DNA of 64,000 bases, taken from assembly GCA_018267825.1 (NCBI GenBank), contig JAFDXR010000008.1, positions 434,001-498,000 on the forward strand, given 5' to 3'. This DNA comes from Bacteroidota bacterium. Lineage in GTDB: Bacteria > Bacteroidota > Bacteroidia > B-17B0 > Aurantibacillaceae. The notes under the pieces are model-generated. The model was not told where the DNA came from and made no database searches. It saw only the letters and a list, made by a program, of their open reading frames with translations. Of the stretch, positions 36,077 to 43,998 are shown in pieces. The translations under genes were made by a program, and so were the position numbers. Position 1 is the first letter of the stretch; each line of letters starts with the position of its first letter.

Positions 36077-36092
36077 GGTTTCACGTGGAACA
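36077..36092. promoter_or_regulatory. parS-like centromere site 3, covering the thioesterase start codon
   Basis: GGTTTCACGTGGAACA, 15 of 16 bases identical to sites 1 and 2 (first T replaced by G). The GTG start codon of the thioesterase (36085-36087) is the GTG of the site itself, so ParB binding could affect expression. Confidence 0.78.
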
Positions 36093-36507
36093 TATATTAC
36101 CTTTGAGATTAGATTTGCGTATTGACTGGAGCGAACAGGATCTTTTCGGACACATAAACAATGTTATGTACGCTAAGTACATTCAGGCGGCACGGGTTAA
36201 TTTGTGGGAAAAGATCGGCCTGACCAAACACTATTCTGAAACCAATGTCGGCCCCACCCTGGCAGCCACATCTATTCAATTCAAATCCCCCCTCTTCTAC
36301 CCCGGGACTATTTACCTTCTTTCAGGTATTAAAGAAATACGAACCACCAGCTTCATTATTTCACACGAGTTGTATACTGAACAAGACACGCTGTCGGCAA
36401 GAGCCGAAGATGTTGTTGTTATCCTGGATTACAATACACACCAAAAGGTTTCCATGTCTGAGAATATCCGCGAAGCGTATTTTAAGTTGCTCAATACAAG
36501 AAGCTAG
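36085..36507 (+). CDS. Acyl-CoA thioesterase, 4HBT hot-dog family
   Basis: 140 residues starting at a GTG that lies inside parS-like site 3 (MEHILPLRLDLRIDW). The 4-hydroxybenzoyl-CoA/YbgC-type signature is clear: DWSEQDLFGHINNVMYAKYIQAARVNLWEKIG, with the catalytic-region Asp and the GHxNN loop, then an Ala-Thr-Ser-Ile-Gln-Phe-Lys strand and IISHELYTEQDTLSARAEDVVVILD. It hydrolyses acyl-CoA or acyl-ACP thioesters in the cytoplasm; chain preference unknown. It follows the methyltransferase by 11 bp and is probably cotranscribed with it and possibly with mnmG. Confidence 0.9.
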   Translation: MEHILPLRLDLRIDWSEQDLFGHINNVMYAKYIQAARVNLWEKIGLTKHYSETNVGPTLAATSIQFKSPLFYPGTIYLLSGIKEIRTTSFIISHELYTEQDTLSARAEDVVVILDYNTHQKVSMSENIREAYFKLLNTRS

Positions 36508-37006
36508 AAAAATCACACCACGCCCCGGAAATTCTTTCTGCACTTCTTTCCTTTGTCAAGCATCTTTCTTTTCCGCAGGAAAGCGCACTGCCGCATCCTG
36601 TAAAACACTGTTTTCATTTGGGGCAGATATTACCAAAATAATATAAGGTTACCCTTGTGCCTCGGATATCCCCAATTGGGTTTATTTTAAAAAGCAAAGA
36701 AAAGAGAGCATCTCCCCCCGGGAATTTTTTATGCTTGCTATGAGCACACACCGAACTTTTAGACCATAATCCGAAATGCAGATTTCCTGTTCGGAATTCC
36801 ATGTAGAAAATGGATTGAGGGCACATCAAAGAATTAAATCGATTTGCATTTGTAAAAGATGACCGGGTAATGCCGGGAATAACCTTTCCGCTACCGGAAC
36901 GACTTTCATCTAATGAAGCCGCCAGAAAGGACCGCTGTGTTTTGTTAAGGGTTATTGTCCAGGCTCAATCCTATTGCAGAAGAAACCGAAACGGTAATCC
37001 AAAAAA
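36508..37006. other. 500-bp non-coding gap beyond the parS cluster
   Basis: No gene with a credible start or protein-like composition was found on either strand. There is a 10-bp palindrome CCCAATTGGG around 36674 and mixed GC-rich patches, but no tRNA, RNase P, tmRNA or SRP RNA signature and no DnaA box was recognised. The gap could hold an unrecognised small RNA. It ends at a terminator hairpin for the minus-strand gene beyond. Confidence 0.4.
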
Positions 37007-37030
37007 AAAGGCGCCGTGGTAGGCGCCTTT
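37007..37030 (-). terminator. Intrinsic terminator for the TolB-like lipoprotein
   Basis: AAAGGCGCC pairs with GGCGCCTTT around a 6-nt loop. On the minus strand nine Ts follow immediately, making it a strong intrinsic terminator 20 bp past the stop at 37051. Confidence 0.9.
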
Positions 37031-37050
37031 AATTCATTGCTGAAAGTGCG

Positions 37051-38109
37051 TCAGGGGAGTGTAACAATCACAATCTTTCCTTCCTGGGTTATCAGGCTGG
37101 TTTGCATACCGCCAACAAAACGGCTACCGGCCGGATTAAAAGATCCTAATCCACACCATACGGCTGTGGGTTGGGTTTGAGATGTTCCTTTGGTATTGAA
37201 ATACGAGAGTTTCTTTTTGTCGCTTCCGTCCGGGTTCATTATCCACCAATCGGTTCCGCTGCTAAGTCCTGTATTTGTCATCCATACAATCCTGCTTCCA
37301 TCGGGCTTGTAAAATGCATGCTCATTATAATCCGTGTCCGTCAGCTTTATGATGTTTTTCCCGCTTGTATCCATTGTATAAATATGCTGATCCCAAACGG
37401 ATGGTTTATTCATGCTGCTGCAGAAAATAATTTTACTATCGTCGGGTGAGAAGCCATAGCATTCAAAAAAGGAATTGACGACAGGCTCAAAGTTTCGGAT
37501 ATTGCTTATTGCAGGCATGCTGTCGCTGACCCCAAAGGCAAAGTCAGCCATTTTTATGGTCCAGAAACCAAAGGTTTGTGTTGGGTTCAACACATTAGGC
37601 TGTGTTTTTCTATCGGTCCAAACAATGTGTTTTCCATCGTGCGAGAATCTGGGGGCAATAACTCCGTGATCATAATCATTCGGAATGTCCACAAGTTTAT
37701 ATGCTTTGCTGCCATCTTTGCTCATAATCCAGATATCGCAATAAGCGCCAAATCCCGGCAGGGCATCAGCAGAACTTCCGGGGTGACTGGCTTTTTCAAC
37801 CGTCAGTAACAGCCACTTGCCGGAAGGATGCCAGTAGGGGCTGGCGATGTGCTTGTTTGGCAATGCCGGGTGGTTACAGGTCAGGCAAACGTCATTGGAT
37901 CCATCGGGTTGTGCAAAATGAATATCGTAGTACTGATCACTTTCCTTCATCGAATATGCAATCAGGTCGCTCCCCGACTGATCCCAGCTTACATCCAGGC
38001 CATGTTCACGAAACAAAATATAAGAAGAACCAACCTTGGGAGGTTCTGGTTTTTTACAGGTACATAGAAACATCAGCGCGAAAGCAAAGCACCATACGAT
38101 TGTTTTCAT
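37051..38109 (-). CDS. Beta-propeller (TolB/PD40-like) lipoprotein
   Basis: 352 residues. Lipoprotein signal with LCTC lipobox (MKTIVWCFAFALMFLCTCKKPEPPK). The mature protein has six or so repeats of about 45-50 residues ending in 'xxPxFSxDGKxIxxxS/T', as in APRFSHDGKHIVWTDRK, YGFSPDDSKIIFCSSM, AFYKPDGSRIVWMTN and SFNPAGSRFVGGM, with intervening 'DIWIMSKDGSKAYKL' blades. This is the six-bladed TolB-type propeller of WD40-like PD40 repeats, which in Bacteroidota often binds peptides or cell-envelope partners. It is transcribed alone, with a strong terminator after it. No enzymatic motif was seen. Confidence 0.85.
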   Translation of the reverse strand: MKTIVWCFAFALMFLCTCKKPEPPKVGSSYILFREHGLDVSWDQSGSDLIAYSMKESDQYYDIHFAQPDGSNDVCLTCNHPALPNKHIASPYWHPSGKWLLLTVEKASHPGSSADALPGFGAYCDIWIMSKDGSKAYKLVDIPNDYDHGVIAPRFSHDGKHIVWTDRKTQPNVLNPTQTFGFWTIKMADFAFGVSDSMPAISNIRNFEPVVNSFFECYGFSPDDSKIIFCSSMNKPSVWDQHIYTMDTSGKNIIKLTDTDYNEHAFYKPDGSRIVWMTNTGLSSGTDWWIMNPDGSDKKKLSYFNTKGTSQTQPTAVWCGLGSFNPAGSRFVGGMQTSLITQEGKIVIVTLP

Positions 38110-38231
38110 GGGAAATTATTTTTTGAAAAGTAATAAAAATAATTGCAAGAATAAGGCCACGAAAACTAAATCGTTATAGTAAATCGCTGATTTTCAGGCT
38201 GTTGAAAAACTAACGGTCGCTGCATGCCGCA

Positions 38232-41042
38232 CTATTTACCGTCTTTCTTCTCTGCATATTTCTTGAAGTTGTAGGTAAACATGAGCATATAGTAGCGTTT
38301 CAGTACATTGGTCTGTGAATCCTGGATATAGCTGTCGGTATTGGTCCGCTGCACATTGTTATTCTGGTTAAGCATATCATATACTATGAGGCGGAGTTCG
38401 GCTTGTTTGTTTTTGAGGAATTTATATCCCACCGCAGCGTTCCATAAGGAAATACTCTGGTTGTAGGTGCTCGACAGGCCGGAGTAATATTGGTTATTGT
38501 ATTCTGTCTGCAAAACGAGCCATTTCCAGGGCATCACATTAATTTTGACTTTGGAAGCCTGGATCAGGTATGTTGAGTTTGAGGAGGTTTGCAGGGTATT
38601 GTTGATATTGCTGTACGATGAGTTGGACGACAGCGTAAAATCGATTTTCTCGCTGATGTTACTGCTGAAAACAAGGCCCAGGATACCGGTAGCTGTATTC
38701 GCATAGTTTGTGTTGCCATTGATAACACCGGGTACGTGATTATAATTGGCAGATGCGTTGATATTGAGGTTTGTCCGGATCTTTTTAAGCGGAAAGCTAT
38801 AGTTTACAAAAGACCGGAGCGTGTAATATCCGTCTATATTCACCGGACGCTGAATCTGAGAGCCTTTGGCGAGGTACACATTGTTGTATACAACGGTATC
38901 GCGACTTGCGATAAGCGTACTATTTCCGATATAATTGGACGAAGCGTTGCCACTGAACAAAACGAATAAGGATGTGGCTTTTTCTGTATTTACAGATGAA
39001 TAGCGGATGTTGAGGGTTTGCTGAAAGTCCTGTTTCAGATCAGGGTTACCGGTGCTGAGCTGCAGCGAATTGCTGTTGTTGATCACGTTCTGGAGCTGAT
39101 CTACAGAGGGCGCATCATTGTTGGTCCGGTAGTTTATGCGCAGGTTTTTTTTCTGGCTGAAACGGTACTGGAACTGGGCTGTGGGCAGCACCGACTCAAA
39201 TGTTTTGCCAAGGGTATAGCTGCTCGGAATTTGCTGTGATTTGGTAAGATCGGCCCACTGATAAGCTACGCTGGTTGAGAAGTTGAGCTTGTCTTTCTGG
39301 TAGCGGTAGCCAAGGCTTCCGGCCTGCGACTGGTAGGTATTTCCGAATACATTGGTAAGTGAACTGTCGAGGCTGGTATAATCGGTCAGGGGATAGTCGC
39401 GGTTGTATGTCTTTTTGGAAGAATAGTTGTTGATGTAGCTTGTGTTATAATTCAGGAGCAGGAAATGGTTTTTGCTGAGCGGTTCTGTATATGAAATATT
39501 CCCGGTGCCGGAAAAGCCTTGTTTATTGATGTTTGAATGCTGATCGATGGTGTCGCTTACCAGGGACGTATCGGTATAAAAATTATTTAGGGTATATAAG
39601 GTACTGTTTCCGGCATTGCTGTTGATACTGGGGGAGAGATTAACAGAAAGGGTGCGTCCGCGTTTCGCAAAGGAATGCCTGTAGAGTATAGGAAAGGAGA
39701 TATTATAGCCATTGAGGTTCGATGAAGATCCGTTTTGTGTATTGCTCAGAAGGCTTGATATCCGTGTATTTGCGCCGTTAAGGTTTTTGGTGCTGTTGTT
39801 GGTCTGAAACGAAAGTTTTGGCTGGAGAATAATGGAGTTCTGTGAGTCGAGCTTTGTTTCAAATCGGAGGTTCAGGCGGTTGTTGTAATTGTCGCTTTTG
39901 GCCACATTGTTTTCGTTGTATACCTGGCCGTGGCTTGAGCCTATAATGTATTGGCGAAAGAGGGTAGAGGTAGAGTTGTTGTTGGTCCAGTTGAAAAAGT
40001 ATGCCGCCGTAATATCTGTTTTTTTATTCCATTTGTCGGAATAGTTTATACCAAAAGCGCTAGTTGTATTGATCCCGTTTTGATTATTTACCAGGAAATT
40101 ATCGCTGTTTGAGGGTGGGCCGCCTTGTCCGCCACCACGGCCACCGCCTCTTGAGCCACCACCACTGCTTCCGGAGCTGCTGCTTACCCCAACGAGGTCT
40201 TCGGCCGAGAAGTTTTGTTCGTTTATGTTATTGGATTGTGCCAGGACACTGATACGCCGGTTTCCCTTGAAAATATTGACCGTGGCGCCACCCTTGTATT
40301 TATCTTCATAGCCATAGCCTCCATAAATTTTACCAAAAACCCCGTTTCTGAATTGCTGTTTGGTAACGATGTTAATCGTTTTACTGGCATTGCCGTCGTC
40401 GAAACCGGTGAACTGCGCCTGATCGCTTTTTTTGTCGAATACCTGCACCTTGTCGATAATTTCTGCAGGCAGGTTCTTAAGCACGGCATTGGGATCATCG
40501 CCAAAGAAGGGTTTCCCATCAACCAAAACCTGTTTCACGTCTTCGCCCTGGGCCTGTACTTTTCCGTCGGTAATGGTCACTCCGGGCATTTTAGTTACGA
40601 GATCTTCTGCTGTAGCATCTTTGTTTACTTTATAGGCATTGGAACTATAGCTGGTTGTATCTCCGTTTTGCGTGGCCAGCGGTATTTTTGCCTCTACGGT
40701 TACTTCCTTAAGTTTTGTGGCGTTTTGTTTGAGGGCAATCGTACCAAGCTCGAGTGTGGAATTAGGAACGTCTATGGGCTTTAAAATCGTTTTATAGCCC
40801 AGCATAACCAGTTTGAGTATATAGGCCCTGGGTTCGAGCCCCTCCAGTTTGAAATTACCGTCGATACCTGTGGTAATGCCCTTTATAATAGCAGAGTCGG
40901 CGGGGTTTAAGAGAATAACGGATGCGCCAATGGCCGGCGAGTTTGTTTCATCGACCAGTATGCCATGAACGGCGCCCGACTGAGCACGCACCGTAAAGGA
41001 AAGAAGTCCGAAGAAAAGGAGAAAACACGTATGTTTAAACAT
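38232..41042 (-). CDS. TonB-dependent receptor-like outer-membrane beta-barrel protein
   Basis: About 936 residues from the ATG at 41042, chosen because the signal peptide MFKHTCFLLFFGLLSFTVRAQ begins there; an ATG at 41084 would add 14 residues. Order: a carboxypeptidase-regulatory-like domain (GILVDETNSPAIGASVIL...GIDGNFKLEG) at about 25-105; a plug-like segment with VTVEAKIPLATQNGDTTSY, VTKMPGVTITDG and QVLVDGKPFFGDDPNAVLKNLPAEIIDKVQVFDKKSDQ; a low-complexity Ser/Gly/Arg-rich run around 281-303; then a C-terminal beta-barrel of the OMP_b-brl_3 type with many Asn and Thr residues. It belongs to the Bacteroidota 'outer membrane beta-barrel' receptor family that lacks a SusD partner. It starts about 50 bp after nuoN on the same strand and could be read through from the nuo operon. 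Confidence 0.85.
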   Translation of the reverse strand: MFKHTCFLLFFGLLSFTVRAQSGAVHGILVDETNSPAIGASVILLNPADSAIIKGITTGIDGNFKLEGLEPRAYILKLVMLGYKTILKPIDVPNSTLELGTIALKQNATKLKEVTVEAKIPLATQNGDTTSYSSNAYKVNKDATAEDLVTKMPGVTITDGKVQAQGEDVKQVLVDGKPFFGDDPNAVLKNLPAEIIDKVQVFDKKSDQAQFTGFDDGNASKTINIVTKQQFRNGVFGKIYGGYGYEDKYKGGATVNIFKGNRRISVLAQSNNINEQNFSAEDLVGVSSSSGSSGGGSRGGGRGGGQGGPPSNSDNFLVNNQNGINTTSAFGINYSDKWNKKTDITAAYFFNWTNNNSTSTLFRQYIIGSSHGQVYNENNVAKSDNYNNRLNLRFETKLDSQNSIILQPKLSFQTNNSTKNLNGANTRISSLLSNTQNGSSSNLNGYNISFPILYRHSFAKRGRTLSVNLSPSINSNAGNSTLYTLNNFYTDTSLVSDTIDQHSNINKQGFSGTGNISYTEPLSKNHFLLLNYNTSYINNYSSKKTYNRDYPLTDYTSLDSSLTNVFGNTYQSQAGSLGYRYQKDKLNFSTSVAYQWADLTKSQQIPSSYTLGKTFESVLPTAQFQYRFSQKKNLRINYRTNNDAPSVDQLQNVINNSNSLQLSTGNPDLKQDFQQTLNIRYSSVNTEKATSLFVLFSGNASSNYIGNSTLIASRDTVVYNNVYLAKGSQIQRPVNIDGYYTLRSFVNYSFPLKKIRTNLNINASANYNHVPGVINGNTNYANTATGILGLVFSSNISEKIDFTLSSNSSYSNINNTLQTSSNSTYLIQASKVKINVMPWKWLVLQTEYNNQYYSGLSSTYNQSISLWNAAVGYKFLKNKQAELRLIVYDMLNQNNNVQRTNTDSYIQDSQTNVLKRYYMLMFTYNFKKYAEKKDGK

Positions 41043-41092
41043 CGGAGCATAGACCATAAACCGGGTTATGGGTTTAATGGCCATGGCATAAA

Positions 41093-42505
41093 TTATTTAA
41101 AAATACCGATAATATAGCCCGGAACTATGCCAATGGCCAGAGTAAACAGGGTTGTAATAATGAGCAATACGGTGTGCGACATTTCTACTTTAACCGGTTC
41201 GGTGCTGATGGCCGGCTTGAAGTACATGGCAATAAGCACTTTAAAGTAATAGTATGCACCAATGGCCGATGTTACAACAGCCACACCAAGCAACCATTTG
41301 TAAGGTGTTCCGATGAGGGTGGTGAAAATAAAGTATTTGGCAAAGAATCCGGCAGTAACCGGGATCCCAGCCAGCGAAAGGAGCGCTACTACCATACAAA
41401 CCGCCAGGAATGGATTCCGTTTTGAAAGGCCGTTGAATGCTTCGATATGACCGTTGTTGTCTTTTGAAACATTGTAGAGCACCGTGAAAGAGGCGATAGA
41501 TCCTACAGAGTAGGCCAGTGAATAATACAGAATGCTGCTGATGCTGTCGAAACCGTTTTTGTTTGCCAGAACGCCCATGAGCATGAATGCGGCATGACTG
41601 ATGCTGGAATAGGCGAGCATACGTTTAACGCTCTGTTGAGACGCAGCCGTAATGTTTGAAATAACCAGTGAAAGACCGATAACAACGGCCATAATCTGAC
41701 CCCATACATCGCCAATGTGGTGGAACCCTACATTGAACAGGCGCATCAGGGCTGCAAAGGCAGCCGTTTTAACCACGGTGCTCATGAGGGCAGTAATAAC
41801 GGTTGGAGAACCTTCGTATACATCCGGTGCCCAGAAATGGAAAGGCGCTGCAGATACCTTGAAACAAAGTGCAATGAGCATCATGATAACACCGGCATAG
41901 AAGAATGCAGGAACATCACCGTGGCTGTTTGAAATGTAATGGCTGATTCCGCCCAGGTCGAATGTGCCTGTAGCTCCGTATACCAGGGCAATACCAAAGA
42001 GCAGGAAACCTGATGCAAAAGATCCCATGATCAGATATTTGAAACCGGCCTCGTTGGAAGCAATATCTTTTTTGCGACTGGCTGCCAGCACATACATTGG
42101 AATAGAAAGAATCTCAACGCCAAGGAAGAGGGTTGTCATGTTGGAGAACGAGGTGAGCATAAGTGCGCCAACCAATGCAAACAACACCAGGGCGAAATGG
42201 TCGGTGATATTGGTTTCGTTTTCAAAATAATGACTGGCCAGGATAAACCAGAAAAAGGCCGTCACGAGGATCACGCCACTGAAAGCCAGAGCTACCTGAT
42301 CGAAACGGATCATATTGCTGAAACTGGCCGTGAGCTCATCAAGCCGGCTCAGGTGGTCGGTTGGTGGATTCCAGTCGACAAAGGTCATGGCATAGGCTGC
42401 CAGTATCCCGACGAGCACCAATGGATATAATATCTTTTTGAATTTGAAGATTTCGGCCAGCATGGCTAAAATCCCTAATCCGCTGATAATAAAAAGTCCC
42501 TTCAT
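41093..42505 (-). CDS. nuoN: NADH-quinone oxidoreductase subunit N
   Basis: Antiporter-like membrane subunit of respiratory complex I that carries part of the proton path. It is 470 residues with about 14 hydrophobic helices and the Mrp/NuoLMN core, including FLGVEILSIPMYVLAAS with the conserved Glu, the lysine-containing ALCFKVSAAPFHFWAPDVYEGSPT, and the helix around RMLAYSSISHAAFMLMG. It is the last nuo gene, following nuoM by 11 bp. Confidence 0.96.
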   Translation of the reverse strand: MKGLFIISGLGILAMLAEIFKFKKILYPLVLVGILAAYAMTFVDWNPPTDHLSRLDELTASFSNMIRFDQVALAFSGVILVTAFFWFILASHYFENETNITDHFALVLFALVGALMLTSFSNMTTLFLGVEILSIPMYVLAASRKKDIASNEAGFKYLIMGSFASGFLLFGIALVYGATGTFDLGGISHYISNSHGDVPAFFYAGVIMMLIALCFKVSAAPFHFWAPDVYEGSPTVITALMSTVVKTAAFAALMRLFNVGFHHIGDVWGQIMAVVIGLSLVISNITAASQQSVKRMLAYSSISHAAFMLMGVLANKNGFDSISSILYYSLAYSVGSIASFTVLYNVSKDNNGHIEAFNGLSKRNPFLAVCMVVALLSLAGIPVTAGFFAKYFIFTTLIGTPYKWLLGVAVVTSAIGAYYYFKVLIAMYFKPAISTEPVKVEMSHTVLLIITTLFTLAIGIVPGYIIGIFK

Positions 42506-42516
42506 ATATATCTAAA

Positions 42517-43980
42517 TCACTTAATGTTTAATAAAAATTCTTTCACTCCGCTTTCTGCCAGGTCATTCAATGGTTTTGGATACACACCAAATGCAATCAC
42601 AGCCATACATACAATAATCAATACCGCTTTATCGCTTGTTGCCAGCGGGCCAAAGGCCACAGCAGAATCTTTGCGCTCACCAAGCATGATACCCTGGTAG
42701 CTGCGAAGCATGTATACAGCACCCAGAATAACAGTAAGTCCGGCAATGGCAGCTACCCATGCGCCATATTGATACACACCGTTGATTAATAAAAACTCAC
42801 CCACGAAACCGTTTGTCAATGGCAGCGCCACAGAGCCCAGGAGAATGATTAAAAAGAGTACGGCAAAATTTCCATTCATGCTGCGGATCCCACCGAGGCG
42901 ATCGATCTCGCGGGTGCCGGTATGACGTACGAGGATATCAGCAATAAGGAATAGGCCTACAACGTTTACACCGTGAGCCAGCATCTGCATCATGGCGCCC
43001 TGTAATCCCTGTTGATTGGCCGATAAAATACCGGCAGCAATAAGACCCACGTGAGCAATAGAGGAGTAGGCGATAAGGCGCTTGTAATCTTTTTGTACAA
43101 TGGCAATGCACGATGCATAAAGGATACCGAACACCGCCATACCCATAGCTACACCGCCCCATTCCTGAATTGCCAGGGGCGTAACAGGCAATAACCATTT
43201 CATTAAACCAAAGGTTCCCATTTTGAGCATGATACCCGAAAGCAGCATGGTGCCTTGTGTAGGAGCATTCACGTATGTATCGGGCTGCCAGGTGTGAAGC
43301 GGGAACAAAGGCATTTTGATGGCAAAGGCCAGGAAAATGCACCAGAATACAACCGATTGCTGGGCCAGGGTCATATTACGGCCTGCTTCATATAAATCGT
43401 TGATGGCCCAGGACTTGATACCGCTATCGAAGCCCGTGTGGCTGTATAAGTATATGAGGGCCACCAGCATAAAGAGCGATCCGAAGAGGGTGTATACAAA
43501 AAACTTGAAGGTAATGCGTGCACGGCCTTCGCCACCCCAAAGCAGGCAGATAAAGTAAATAGGAATAAGAGCGAGCTCCCAGAATACATAAAACAGGAAA
43601 CCGTCGTTGGCAGTAAACACACCAACAAGAGCCATCTGCATGAGCATAATGAGGCCGTAGAACGCGTTCGGACGCTCGTAAGTGGTGCCAAACGATGATA
43701 AAATAATCAGGGGTACAAGGAATGTGGTAAGCAGCACAAGCAGCATCGACAAGCTGTCGAGACCTACCGCAAAATGAATGCCCATAGATTCTACCCAGGT
43801 GCAGTTTAAAACCAGTTCTTTGCTGGCCGGGTTATGTTTTAGCTGCATGAATGCAACGATCGAAAGAGCAAACTCAACTACCGAGAGTCCCAGCGCCAGG
43901 TTGCGGCTGCCATTTCCCTTTACCAGGAACAACAGCAAGCTTGCAATGAGGGGAACAATAATTAATAATCCTGTTAACAT
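42517..43980 (-). CDS. nuoM: NADH-quinone oxidoreductase subunit M
   Basis: Proton-pumping antiporter-like subunit of complex I, 487 residues and about 14 transmembrane helices. Conserved blocks: YVFWELALIPIYFICLLWGGEGR with the key Glu, LAFAIKMPLFPLHTWQPDTYVNAPTQGTMLLSGIMLKMGTFGL with the catalytic-type Lys and His, and DYKRLIAYSSIAHVGLIAAGI. It follows nuoL by 18 bp. Confidence 0.97.
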   Translation of the reverse strand: MLTGLLIIVPLIASLLLFLVKGNGSRNLALGLSVVEFALSIVAFMQLKHNPASKELVLNCTWVESMGIHFAVGLDSLSMLLVLLTTFLVPLIILSSFGTTYERPNAFYGLIMLMQMALVGVFTANDGFLFYVFWELALIPIYFICLLWGGEGRARITFKFFVYTLFGSLFMLVALIYLYSHTGFDSGIKSWAINDLYEAGRNMTLAQQSVVFWCIFLAFAIKMPLFPLHTWQPDTYVNAPTQGTMLLSGIMLKMGTFGLMKWLLPVTPLAIQEWGGVAMGMAVFGILYASCIAIVQKDYKRLIAYSSIAHVGLIAAGILSANQQGLQGAMMQMLAHGVNVVGLFLIADILVRHTGTREIDRLGGIRSMNGNFAVLFLIILLGSVALPLTNGFVGEFLLINGVYQYGAWVAAIAGLTVILGAVYMLRSYQGIMLGERKDSAVAFGPLATSDKAVLIIVCMAVIAFGVYPKPLNDLAESGVKEFLLNIK

Positions 43981-43998
43981 ATATTCTTTTAATTAAGG

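Noticed and set aside
36614-36829. Minus-strand frame in the gap after the parS cluster
   Set aside because: It contains no conserved block and ends within the GC-rich patches; no protein-like composition. The gap was left as non-coding.
40525-40545. Partial parS-like string TGTTTCACGT
   Set aside because: Only half of the site is present; the right half (GTGRAACA) is absent, so it is not a functional centromere candidate.
40826-40846. tRNA-like GGTTCGAGCCCC string
   Set aside because: It lies inside a well-conserved receptor coding region and has no acceptor or anticodon arm around it.
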